This document shows, in pieces, positions 41,810 to 49,610 of a DNA stretch of 49,999 nt. The translations under genes and the position numbers were made by a program. The stretch is taken from contig JAAZEB010000055.1 in the NCBI GenBank assembly GCA_012512505.1, positions 1-49,999 of the forward strand, in the 5' to 3' direction. This stretch comes from Armatimonadota bacterium. GTDB lineage: Bacteria; Armatimonadota; JAAZEB01. A model generated the notes under the pieces. The model ran no database searches, had not been told where the DNA came from, and saw only the letters and a list, made by a program, of their open reading frames with translations. Position 1 is the first letter of the stretch, and each line of letters starts with the position of its first letter.

Positions 41810-43551
41810 GCTTCCACCACCTGCCGATAGGGCGCCGGCGCTCCCGGGGAGGGCCGAGCCTCCCAGCCGAACACCTCGGCGGGGCGGCCGACGGCAGCCA
41901 CCTGCCCGTCGCGGAGGACGACCACGCGATCGGCATCGGCCACGGTGTTCAGCCGGTGGGCAATCGTGATCACGGTGCGCCCCCGCGCCAGCCGGGCAAT
42001 GGCGTCTTGCACCAGTGCCTCGCTGGCGGCATCCAGGTTGGCGGTCGGCTCGTCCAGGATGAGGAGCGGCGCATCTTTCAGGAAGGCGCGCGCCAGCGCG
42101 ATGCGCTGGGCCTGCCCGGCGCTGAGGCGAGTGCCACGCTCGCCAATCACAGTGTCGTAGCCCTGCGGCAGTGCCCGCAGGAACTCATCGGCGTGGGCCT
42201 GCCGCGCTGCCGCCACCACCGCCTCCAGGGGCGCCTCCGGACGTGCCAACCGGATATTCGCCGCGGCCGTGTCCTGGAACAGGTACGGCTGCTGGGGCAC
42301 CCACGCCACCAGGCGGCGCCACTCTTCCGGGGAGATCCGTGCCAGCGGCACCCCCGCCACGGTGATCATGCCGGCGTCTGGCTCGGCAAAGCGCAGCAGC
42401 AGCGCCGCCACGGTGCTTTTGCCCGCCCCGGTGGGGCCTACCAGCGCCAGATGCTCGCCCGGCCGGATGTCGAAGGTGACCCCATCCAGCGCCGACCGGC
42501 GTTCCTCGTCGTAACGGTAGCTCACCCTGGCGAAGAGGATCGGTGCCGGGGTGGCGAGCACGGCCGGTGGGTTGGCCACAGTGGGCGGTGGCGCTTCGGC
42601 CGGCTGCTCCAGGATGGCAAAGAGGCGTTGGGCCGCCGCGATGCCTGAGGCCCCGGCGTGGAAGCGCGTGCCTAGCAGGCGCAGCGGCAGGTAGAACTCC
42701 GGCGCCAGGATCAGCAGGAAGAGGGCGTCCTCGAAACCCAGGCGCCCGTAGAGCAGGCGCAGCCCGACCCCCACGGCGACCACGGCCGTGCTGATAGTGG
42801 CGACCAACTCCAGCGCCAGCGCGGAGAGGAACGCCACCCGCAGCACTCCCAGCGTTGTGTCGCGGAACTCCTCGCTCACCCGGCGGATGGTCTCGGCCTG
42901 CTCGCGGCTACGCCCGAGGATCTTCAGCGTCACCAGGCCCTGCAGCACGTCGAGAAAGTGCGCGCTCATCAGGCTGAGTGCCTGCCACTGCCGCCGCGTG
43001 AGCGCCTCGGCCGCCTTGCCAATCAGCACCATGAAGAGGGGCACCAGCGGGCCGGTGACCAGCAGCACGATCCCGGAGAGGGGGTCATGGGCGAGCGCGC
43101 TCACCAGCACGGCCAGCGGCACCAGCGCCGCCAGGGCAAGCTGGGGCAGGTACTGGCTGAAGTAGGCCTCCAGCGCCTCGATCCCCTCCACCATGCTGTT
43201 GGTCAGCTCGCCGGTGCGCTCGCGGCGCAGGGCAAGCGGCCCGCGCGCCAGCAGGTGGGCAAAGAGGCGCTCCCGGAACGCCTGCTTCACGCGCGCGGCC
43301 ACGCTGAAGGCAGCGACCTCACCATACCAGGCCAGCCCGGCCCGTGCCAGGATCACCCCCAGCAGCAGCGCCAGCAGCAGGTCCACCCCCGCCAGAGTCT
43401 GCCCCTGCAGGAAGACCAGGGCGATGCACCGGCTCAACAGCCGGGCCTGCAACACCGCCAGGAGGCCGCCCAGCAGCCCGGCGCCAATCGCCAGCGCCAG
43501 GTGACGCTTCGCCCCCGCCGCTTCCCGCACCAGCCGCCGATCCAGGTGCAT
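41806..43551 (-). CDS. cydD: thiol reductant ABC exporter subunit CydD
   Basis: 581 residues. The TM domain (about 20-310) contains RTGELTNSMVEGIEALEAYFSQYLPQ, characteristic of CydD. The ATPase domain has Walker A GPTGAGKSTVAALLLRF, VPQQPYLFQDT, signature LSAGQAQRIALARAFL and Walker B LILDEPTANLD. It partners CydC. GGAGGAG lies before the ATG. It follows cydB by 38 bp. Confidence 0.93.
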   Translation of the reverse strand: MHLDRRLVREAAGAKRHLALAIGAGLLGGLLAVLQARLLSRCIALVFLQGQTLAGVDLLLALLLGVILARAGLAWYGEVAAFSVAARVKQAFRERLFAHLLARGPLALRRERTGELTNSMVEGIEALEAYFSQYLPQLALAALVPLAVLVSALAHDPLSGIVLLVTGPLVPLFMVLIGKAAEALTRRQWQALSLMSAHFLDVLQGLVTLKILGRSREQAETIRRVSEEFRDTTLGVLRVAFLSALALELVATISTAVVAVGVGLRLLYGRLGFEDALFLLILAPEFYLPLRLLGTRFHAGASGIAAAQRLFAILEQPAEAPPPTVANPPAVLATPAPILFARVSYRYDEERRSALDGVTFDIRPGEHLALVGPTGAGKSTVAALLLRFAEPDAGMITVAGVPLARISPEEWRRLVAWVPQQPYLFQDTAAANIRLARPEAPLEAVVAAARQAHADEFLRALPQGYDTVIGERGTRLSAGQAQRIALARAFLKDAPLLILDEPTANLDAASEALVQDAIARLARGRTVITIAHRLNTVADADRVVVLRDGQVAAVGRPAEVFGWEARPSPGAPAPYRQVVEA

Positions 43552-43589
43552 CGCCTGCTCCTCCCACGCTGCCGCGACGCCCCGCGCCC

Positions 43590-44594
43590 CTACGCCGCCT
43601 TGCTACTCACCCGCTGGCGGAACACCCAGTAAGTCCACCCCTGGTAGGCCAGCACCACCGGCACGAAGAGGAGCGCCACGATCGACATGATCGTCAGCGT
43701 GTAGGGGCTGGACGACGCCGTGTAGATCGTCAGGCTCCAGTCGGGGTTCAGGCTGGAGATCATCACCCGCGGGAAGAGCGTGCGGAAGATCGTCGCCACC
43801 ATCGCCACGATGGTGAAGCCGGTCATGAAGAATGCCCACGCCTCCTGCCCGTGCCGCACCAGCCAGGCGGTTGCCAGCAGCGCCGAGGCCCCGGTGACCG
43901 CCACCAGGCCGGGGTTCACGCCGAGCCGGTCCAGCAGGTCGGTCGTCAGGTAGGTGTAGGTGAGGAGGGCGCCAAAGAGGAGGATCGTTGGCAGCCAGAG
44001 GCGGCTGGCGGCGGCGCGGGCACGTTCGCGCAGCTCATCCTCGGTGCGCAGTGTCAGGAAGACGGCGCCGTGCAGCGTCAGCAGCGAGACCATGAACAGC
44101 CCGCCGAGCAGCGTGTAGGGGCTAAGCAGGGTGAAGAAGGTGCCGGTGTAGTTCATCCGGGCATCGATGGGCAGGCCGCGGATCAGGTTGGCGAGCGCCA
44201 CGCCCCACAGCAGCGCCGGCACCGGGCTGCCCAGGAAGATCATCCGGTCCCACCAGCGCCGCCACTGCGGGCGCTCGTCCTTGTTGCGGAACTCGAACGC
44301 CACCCCGCGGGCGATCAGCGCCAGCAGCATCACCACCAGCGCCAGGTAGAAGCCGCTGAACATCGTGGCATACCAGTGGGGGAAGGCGGCAAACATCGCC
44401 CCGCCGGCAGTCAGCATCCAGACCTCGTTGCCGTCCCAGAACGGCCCGATGCTGCGCACCAGCGCGCGGCGCTCCGGCTCCTCTTTGCCCAGGAACGGCA
44501 GCAAGATGCCGACACCGTAGTCGAACCCCTCCAGGAAGAAGAAGCCCGCGAAGAGCACCCCGATCAATACGAACCAGAGTGTGTTCAGATCCAT
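43590..44594 (-). CDS. cydB: cytochrome bd ubiquinol oxidase subunit II
   Basis: 334 residues with eight or so membrane helices. The start LNTLWFVLIGVLFAGFFFLEG, with FDYGVGILLPFLG next, is diagnostic of CydB, as are the regions around IGPFWDGNEVWMLTAGGAMF and FPHWYATMFSGFYLAL. AYQGWTYWVFRQRV is near the C-terminus. GGAGG precedes the ATG. It is separated from cydA by 162 bp filled with two repeats, unusual for an operon whose other joints are tight. Confidence 0.95.
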   Translation of the reverse strand: MDLNTLWFVLIGVLFAGFFFLEGFDYGVGILLPFLGKEEPERRALVRSIGPFWDGNEVWMLTAGGAMFAAFPHWYATMFSGFYLALVVMLLALIARGVAFEFRNKDERPQWRRWWDRMIFLGSPVPALLWGVALANLIRGLPIDARMNYTGTFFTLLSPYTLLGGLFMVSLLTLHGAVFLTLRTEDELRERARAAASRLWLPTILLFGALLTYTYLTTDLLDRLGVNPGLVAVTGASALLATAWLVRHGQEAWAFFMTGFTIVAMVATIFRTLFPRVMISSLNPDWSLTIYTASSSPYTLTIMSIVALLFVPVVLAYQGWTYWVFRQRVSSKAA

Positions 44595-44631
44595 CGTCTT
44601 CCTCCAGCCCTAGAACCTATCGGGAAAGTAG

Positions 44632-44756
44632 CGGAGCGCCGCAGCAATGCGGCTTCCCCAGTATGAAGCCCGATGGCTCGGGCACTCCGATAATCCCCGG
44701 TGGATAGCAACGGAGCGCCGCAGCGATGCGGCTTCCCCAGTATGAAGCCCGATGGC
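44632..44756 (-). repeat. two three-way-junction repeats between cydA and cydB
   Basis: Copy 1 (44632-44689) is 58 bp with both hairpins intact and a 14-nt linker. On the sense (minus) strand its outer stem closes with a U-G wobble. Copy 2 (44711-44756) is identical in design but is cut inside its second hairpin exactly where the cydA stop codon (44757-44759) lies. The period is 79 bp. Confidence 0.9.
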
Positions 44757-46148
44757 TCAGTAGGCCGTCACGGCCGCGGCCGGCTCGGTGACGGCCGCCG
44801 GACCCTCCTTGGCGTAGCGCCGCAGCAGATAGATGTCTATGGCCATCAACACCCCGTAGACCAGGGTGAACAGCACCAGCGACAGCAGCACCGAGGCCGC
44901 GCTCACGCTAGGGGAGACCGCGTCCTCGGTGCGCATCAGTCCGAAGACGATCCAGGGCTGCCGGCCGATCTCCGCCATGAACCAGCCGCCAGTGTTCCCG
45001 ATGTAGGGGAGGGTGATCGCCAGTGGCAGCAGCTTCAGATAGAGCGGTTTCTTCTCCAGGCGGCCGGTAGTGGCCAGGTAGAGCCCGTAAAGCGCCAGCA
45101 CGATCATCAGCATCCCCGCCGCCACCATGAAGCGGAAGCTCCAGTAGGTCACCGCGACCGGCGGTACGTAGTTGCCCGGGCCGTACTGGCGCTCGTACTC
45201 CGCCTGCAGGTCTTTCACGCCTTTCACCTCCCCATCAAAGCGGTTGAAGGCGAGCAGGCTCAACAGGCCGGGGATGCGGATGGCGAACACATCGCGCCGC
45301 TCCGGCTCGTTGCCGAAGGTGAAGAGGGAGAAGGAGGCGGGGTTTTCGCTTTCCCACAGCGCCTCGGCGGCCGCCATCTTCATCGGCTGGCTGCGGATCA
45401 TGTGCTGCGCCTGGTTGTGGCCGACGATGGTCACCCCCAGCGTGCCGATCACCGCGAAGACGATGGCAGTGTCGAAGGAGCGGCGGAAGAAGTCGACGTG
45501 GGAGCGGCGCAGCAGGTGCCAGCCGCTGATCCCCATCACGAAGAACGCGGCGGTGGTGATCCCGGCGAAGAGCACGTGGGGAAACTGCACCCAGATGTTC
45601 GGGTTGGTGATCAGCGCCAGGAAGTCGGTCATCTCCGCGCGCTGCACCGTCACCCCGTTGATCACCGTCTCGCGCAGGGTGTAGCCCACCGGCTCTTGCA
45701 TGAAGGAGTTGGCGATCAGGATCCAGAGGGCGGAGAGGTTGGAACCGATGGCCACCAGCCAGATCGATGCCAGGTGCAGCTTCTTCGGGAGCCTGTCCCA
45801 GCCAAAGATCCAGATGCCGAGGAAGGTAGATTCCAGGAAGAAGGCCAGCAGGGCCTCGATCGCCAGCGGCGCCCCGAAGATGTCGCCGACGAACCGGGAA
45901 TACTCGGACCAGTTCATTCCAAACTGGAACTCCATCACGATCCCGGTCACCACGCCCATGGCGAAGTTGATCAGGAACAGCTTGCCCCAGAACTGGGCCA
46001 TGCGCTTGTGGATCTCATCGCCGGTGCGCACGTAGCGCGTCTGCATGATGGCGACGAGGACCGACAGCCCCAGCGTTAGCGGCACGAAGAAGAAGTGGTA
46101 GGTGCAGGTGACTGCGAACTGCCAGCGGGCAAGGGAGAGTGCGTCCAT
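44757..46148 (-). CDS. cydA: cytochrome bd ubiquinol oxidase subunit I
   Basis: 463 residues, nine-helix heme subunit. H18 in FAVTCTYHFFFVPLTLGLS is the heme b595/d-side ligand position. MEFQFGMNWSEYSRFVGDIFG includes the conserved Glu. KKLHLAS has the heme b558 histidine, and FRFMVAAGMLM the methionine ligand. The protein is shorter than E. coli CydA, which fits a short Q-loop. ATG 46148 has AGGAGG upstream; a frame running 53 codons further back belongs to rrf2 overlap and is rejected. It begins five bases after rrf2. Its last codons abut a repeat. Confidence 0.95.
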   Translation of the reverse strand: MDALSLARWQFAVTCTYHFFFVPLTLGLSVLVAIMQTRYVRTGDEIHKRMAQFWGKLFLINFAMGVVTGIVMEFQFGMNWSEYSRFVGDIFGAPLAIEALLAFFLESTFLGIWIFGWDRLPKKLHLASIWLVAIGSNLSALWILIANSFMQEPVGYTLRETVINGVTVQRAEMTDFLALITNPNIWVQFPHVLFAGITTAAFFVMGISGWHLLRRSHVDFFRRSFDTAIVFAVIGTLGVTIVGHNQAQHMIRSQPMKMAAAEALWESENPASFSLFTFGNEPERRDVFAIRIPGLLSLLAFNRFDGEVKGVKDLQAEYERQYGPGNYVPPVAVTYWSFRFMVAAGMLMIVLALYGLYLATTGRLEKKPLYLKLLPLAITLPYIGNTGGWFMAEIGRQPWIVFGLMRTEDAVSPSVSAASVLLSLVLFTLVYGVLMAIDIYLLRRYAKEGPAAVTEPAAAVTAY

Positions 46149-46153
46149 CGAAC

Positions 46154-46600
46154 TCAACCTCCTTTGGCACGCGCCAGGGTGGAGTCGGTGGCGGTACGGA
46201 CCTGCCGGGCCAGGGCGCCGAAATCGACGCGAGCCAGCCGGCCGCGCAGGTCGTCGCGCAGCGCCGTCCAGAGCCTGTGAACGACACAGTGGTTGTCGCG
46301 GGGGCACTCGGCGGGGCGGCGAGTGCAGCGGTTCAACAGCACGGGGCCGTCGATCGCCTCAATCACCTCCAGCAGCGTGATCTGGGCGGCCGGGCGCGCC
46401 AGGCGCACGCCCCCCTTCACGCCGCGCCGGGTGTCCAGGATTCCCTCGGCGGCCAAGCGCGCCACGATCTTCGTCAGGAACGGCGCGGGGATGCCATGCT
46501 CCGCCGCGATCTCCTCGCGCGGCACCCGCACCTCCGGGTCCCGCAGCGCAAGCTCCAGCACCGCCCGTACCGCGTAATCGGCCTGCCTCGTGATCTCCAT
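46154..46600 (-). CDS. Rrf2 family transcriptional regulator with Fe-S cysteine triad
   Basis: 148 residues. MEITRQADYAVRAVLELAL is the standard Rrf2 opening. A winged helix follows (IPAPFLTKIVARLAAEGIL, RGVKGGVRLARPA). The cysteine triad is C-x6-C-x5-C, seen in CTRRPAECPRDNHC, as in cluster-binding IscR/NsrR-type members. It probably senses NO, redox state or iron and controls the cyd genes that follow five bases later. AGGAA precedes the ATG, and its promoter is at 46630-46658, so autoregulation is likely. Confidence 0.9.
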   Translation of the reverse strand: MEITRQADYAVRAVLELALRDPEVRVPREEIAAEHGIPAPFLTKIVARLAAEGILDTRRGVKGGVRLARPAAQITLLEVIEAIDGPVLLNRCTRRPAECPRDNHCVVHRLWTALRDDLRGRLARVDFGALARQVRTATDSTLARAKGG

Positions 46601-46629
46601 ACGACTATTCCTGATAAAGTGGATACGCT

Positions 46630-46658
46630 ATTATAATAAATGCCAAGGCAGAGTGCAA
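46630..46658 (-). promoter_or_regulatory. sigma70 promoter of rrf2-cydABDC; -10 symmetrical on both strands
   Basis: Minus strand: TTGCAC (46658-46653), a 17-nt spacer, and perfect TATAAT (46635-46630). The overlapping palindrome TTATAATAA also gives TATAAT on the plus strand (46632-46637), facing the Gfo/Idh gene, but with only a weak -35 there. This is one of the few AT-rich spots in the window. Confidence 0.85.
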
Positions 46659-46786
46659 GCCCTTTTTTTCTGGGGCAGGAGGTGCCCGTGGCGCCGCGGA
46701 ACTCCCCGGCGGGGGGGATTCGCCCTGCCGCCGGCCGTCCGCACGTCGGGGCCGCCGAGGGGTGGCAGCCCCCGGGGGAGGAATGC

Positions 46787-47944
46787 ATGGAGCCTATCGG
46801 GATTGGCATCGTCGGCGCCGGCTTCGCGGCGAACCAGCACGCGGCGGCTTATCAGGCGGTCACGCGCGTTCCGGTGAATCTGGTGGGGGTGGCCTCGCGC
46901 ACGCCGGAGCGCGCCGAGGCGTTCGCGCGCCGGCACGGCTTTGCCTTTGCCACCACGGAGCTGGCGGCGCTGCTGGCGCGCCCGGACGTGCACCTGGTGG
47001 ATGTTTGCGCGCCCAACTTCGCCCACGAGGAGATCCTGGTGGCGGCCGCGCGCGCCGGCAAGCACGTGATCTGCGAGAAGCCACTCACCGCCTTCTTTGG
47101 CGACCCGACCGATCCCGCCCGGATGCGTGACGAAGCGCGTGCCTCGGTGCAGCGCATTCACGAGGCGGTGCAGCAGGCGGGGGTGCACTTCTTCTACGCC
47201 GAGAACTGGATCTACGCCCCGGCCATCCAGAAGGCGATGCGCCTTTGCGAGGCAGCGGGCGGCACCCTTTTCGACATTCGCGCCGAGGAGGCACACAGCG
47301 GCTCGCACTCGCCCTACGCCCGCCAGTGGCGCACCTCCGGCGGTGGCTCCCTGCTGCGCCTCGGCTCGCACCCGCTGGCCGCCGCCCTCTACCTGAAACG
47401 CCGCGAGGGTCTGCGTCGCTCTGGCACGCCGATCCGCGTCGCTTCAGTCACCTGCGAGGTGGCCAACGTTACCCGCATCCCCAGCTTCACCCAGGAGCCC
47501 ACGCGGTGGGTGGCCTCCGGCTGGCAGGACGTGGAAGACTGGGCCACCCTCCTCCTCGAGTTCACCGATGGCGCCCGCGCCAGCATCGCTGCCTCCGACA
47601 TCGTGCTGGGCGGCATCCGCAACCGGATGGAGCTGTACCTCTCCAACGGCCGCATCGACTGCAACCTGAACCCCAACAACACCTGCGTGGCCTACGCCCC
47701 GTCGCCGGAGGTCTTCGGCGACGAGTACATCGCCGAGAAGCTAGATACCAAGGCGGGCTGGAGCTTCCCCAGCATCAACGAGGACTGGTTCCAGGGCTAC
47801 CCCCAGGAGATCCAGGAGTTCGTCGAGTGTGTGGCCACCGGGCGGGAACCTCTCTCCGACATGTCGCTGGCCGCCGACGTGGTGGAGGTCACCTACGCTG
47901 CCTACCAGTCTGCCCGCGAAGGGCGCCGTGTCCTCCTGGCGTAA
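46787..47944 (+). CDS. Gfo/Idh/MocA family oxidoreductase
   Basis: A 385-residue NAD(P)-dependent sugar or inositol dehydrogenase. GIGIVGAGFAANQHAAAYQ is the nucleotide-binding Rossmann loop. HLVDVCAPNFAHEEI and HVICEKPLTAFFGD (the EKP motif) follow. GGGSLLRLGSHPLAAALYL holds the catalytic histidine region of the C-terminal domain. The ATG at 46787 is preceded by GGGGGAGGA, and another ATG four bases earlier is out of frame. It is divergent from rrf2. It is probably monocistronic, followed by an inverted repeat (GTTGCCC...GGGCAAC, 47970-47999). The substrate is unknown. Confidence 0.88.
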   Translation: MEPIGIGIVGAGFAANQHAAAYQAVTRVPVNLVGVASRTPERAEAFARRHGFAFATTELAALLARPDVHLVDVCAPNFAHEEILVAAARAGKHVICEKPLTAFFGDPTDPARMRDEARASVQRIHEAVQQAGVHFFYAENWIYAPAIQKAMRLCEAAGGTLFDIRAEEAHSGSHSPYARQWRTSGGGSLLRLGSHPLAAALYLKRREGLRRSGTPIRVASVTCEVANVTRIPSFTQEPTRWVASGWQDVEDWATLLLEFTDGARASIAASDIVLGGIRNRMELYLSNGRIDCNLNPNNTCVAYAPSPEVFGDEYIAEKLDTKAGWSFPSINEDWFQGYPQEIQEFVECVATGREPLSDMSLAADVVEVTYAAYQSAREGRRVLLA

Positions 47945-47969
47945 ACCTGCCGCGCGCACCGGGCGCAGT

Positions 47970-47999
47970 GTTGCCCGCGCTCCCGTTTGGCGGGGCAAC
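47970..47999. other. inverted repeat after the Gfo/Idh gene
   Basis: GTTGCCC and GGGCAAC pair across a 16-nt loop, 25 bp after the stop. No T-run follows, so termination by it is uncertain. The rest of the 161-bp gap before hsp20 shows nothing else. Confidence 0.5.
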
Positions 48000-48105
48000 T
48001 GCTGGGGAACTATCGTGGCGGGCCGCCGGCTGTGTGCTCTCGGCAATCCGAAGGGCTCCGGCCGTGCTCGCCCATACCAGCCTTGCCAAGGAGGACTGAA
48101 GGCAG

Positions 48106-48546
48106 ATGGCAATCGCAAGGTGGTCTCCATTTACCGACCTGGCCCGGATGCGCGACGAGATGGACCGCATCATGGAGCAGTTCTTCAGCCCCAGCGAGCG
48201 GCGGGAACTGCAGCCGGTCGCGTGGACCCCGAGTGTGGATGTCTACGAGCACAACGGCGACGTGGTGATCGAGGCGGAGCTGCCCGGGGTAAAGCGCGAG
48301 GACGTGGATGTGAGCCTGCAGGATAGCACGCTCACCATCCGGGGTGAGATGAAGCGGGAGGAGGAGCGCAAGGAGGAGGGCTACCTCCGCCGCGAGCGTC
48401 ACTACGGGCGCTTCGTGCGCAGCGTTCCTCTTCCCACCCTGGTGAAGGCCGACCAGGCGAAGGCGAAGTTCCAGGAGGGCGTGCTGCGCGTCACGCTTCC
48501 CAAGGCTGAGGAAGAGGCCAAGGGGCAGAAGATCAAGGTGGAGTAG
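48106..48546 (+). CDS. Hsp20/alpha-crystallin small heat shock protein
   Basis: 146 residues. The N-terminus MAIARWSPFTDLARMRDEMDR is typical of bacterial class A sHSPs. The alpha-crystallin domain (about 42-135) runs from TPSVDVYEHNGDVVIEAELPG through REDVDVSLQDSTLTIRGE to FQEGVLRVTLPK. The usual C-terminal I-x-I anchor is present as I-K-V/KIKVE. It acts as an ATP-independent holdase. AAGGAGG (48089-48095) lies upstream. No CIRCE element is seen in the preceding 160 bp. A clear terminator follows. Confidence 0.95.
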   Translation: MAIARWSPFTDLARMRDEMDRIMEQFFSPSERRELQPVAWTPSVDVYEHNGDVVIEAELPGVKREDVDVSLQDSTLTIRGEMKREEERKEEGYLRRERHYGRFVRSVPLPTLVKADQAKAKFQEGVLRVTLPKAEEEAKGQKIKVE

Positions 48547-48576
48547 GCAGCCGCTGGGGCTGCCCTGTCTTTTCTT
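48546..48576 (+). terminator. intrinsic terminator after hsp20
   Basis: GGCAGCC (48546-48552), a 5-nt loop and GGCTGCC (48558-48564), then a T-rich tract (CTGTCTTTTCTT). The stem starts at the last base of the hsp20 stop codon. A second GC-only hairpin, GGGGCCGG...CCGGCCCC (48578-48602), follows directly. Confidence 0.8.
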
Positions 48577-48674
48577 CGGGGCCGGGCCTTCCCCCCGGCC
48601 CCAATCCTTTGCCCCACCCACGGCCGGGACGGGCGCTCCTCCCCCCGGCGGCAGTCGAACAAACGACTTGCCAG

Positions 48675-48703
48675 TTGACGCGCGTCGCGGATTCGGCTAC
48701 AAT
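48675..48703 (+). promoter_or_regulatory. sigma70-type promoter placed for a leaderless transcript
   Basis: TTGACG at 48675-48680, a 17-nt spacer, and TACAAT at 48698-48703. Only six bases separate the -10 from the ATG at 48710, so the expected +1 falls on or next to the start codon. Confidence 0.8.
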
Positions 48704-48709
48704 GCAGGC

Positions 48710-49423
48710 ATGCACTGGGATGCCCCCACACCGGATGGCAGCCTGCCGCCGAACGCCACCCTGGAGAGTGAGGAGCTGCTTCAGCGCTTCACTCGCCGGG
48801 TGATCCACAATGTGAGCAACCCTTTGGCCGCCATCTTGGGATGTAGCCAGCTCCTGGAGCGCCTCCTGCAGCGCCGGGCAGACGGCGACCTGGAGCAGTG
48901 CCAGGCCTACGTGACAATGATCCAATCTGAGGCACAGCGGTGCTCGCGGATGATGGACGGCCTGGTGCTGCTGGCACGCCCGCCGCTGCCACAGCCGACA
49001 ACGGTCAACGTTCACGACGTGATCACGGGCGCCATCCGGGCGTTTGAGTGCCCGGAGGCGGTTCGGATCGCCCTGGAACCGGGCGCCACCGCCCCGGTGG
49101 TGCGGGCTGATCCCGACCACCTGGACAAGGTGCTGCGACAATTGTTCCAGAACGCCGTGGAGGCGATGCCGCAGGGAGGGGCCATCACCGTGCGTACCGC
49201 GAGCGACGCGGAGTGGCTGCGGCTGGTGGTGGAGGATACCGGGCCAGGGATCCCCACCGAGCTCCTGCCGCGGGTGCTGGAACCGTTCTTCTCCACTCGC
49301 CAGGGGCACAACGGAGTTGGCCTGCCTGTCTGCGCGCGCCTCATCGCCAGTCAGGGAGGCACGCTCCAGGTGACCAGTCCGCCCGGTGGTGGCGTCTGCG
49401 TATTGCTAGAGCTACCGCGGTAG
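48710..49423 (+). CDS. soluble sensor-less histidine kinase
   Basis: A 237-residue kinase core. The H-box is RRVIHNVSNPLAAILGCSQLL with H33. The ATPase domain has N-box LFQNAVEAMPQGG, G1 VEDTGPGIP, F-box EPFFSTR and G2 GHNGVGLPV. There is no receiver, PAS, GAF or membrane segment, so input must come from a partner protein. The architecture resembles NtrB-class kinases, which fits the sigma-54 gene that follows 187 bp later. No SD precedes the start; the mRNA is probably leaderless. A frame upstream to 48668 would start before the promoter and is rejected. Confidence 0.88.
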   Translation: MHWDAPTPDGSLPPNATLESEELLQRFTRRVIHNVSNPLAAILGCSQLLERLLQRRADGDLEQCQAYVTMIQSEAQRCSRMMDGLVLLARPPLPQPTTVNVHDVITGAIRAFECPEAVRIALEPGATAPVVRADPDHLDKVLRQLFQNAVEAMPQGGAITVRTASDAEWLRLVVEDTGPGIPTELLPRVLEPFFSTRQGHNGVGLPVCARLIASQGGTLQVTSPPGGGVCVLLELPR

Positions 49424-49610
49424 CCTTTGTTTGCGGGCCGCCTGCCAGGCGTTCGACCGCGCGTGGCAGGATACTTGCTTTGCTGCCTGATGGGTTCTGG
49501 CTCGCTCGGAATCCGGCCACTTACGTTCGTTATCTACCCGGCTCCCACCGCGAGTGAAGCCTGTCCGAGGCCGCGACCCCTTCACTTCTTGGTCCGTAGG
49601 GAGACCTGCT

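Noticed and set aside
46600-46630. Operator palindrome TCC...GGA between the rrf2 promoter and start
   Set aside because: Only about three outer base pairs match; too weak to call without binding data.
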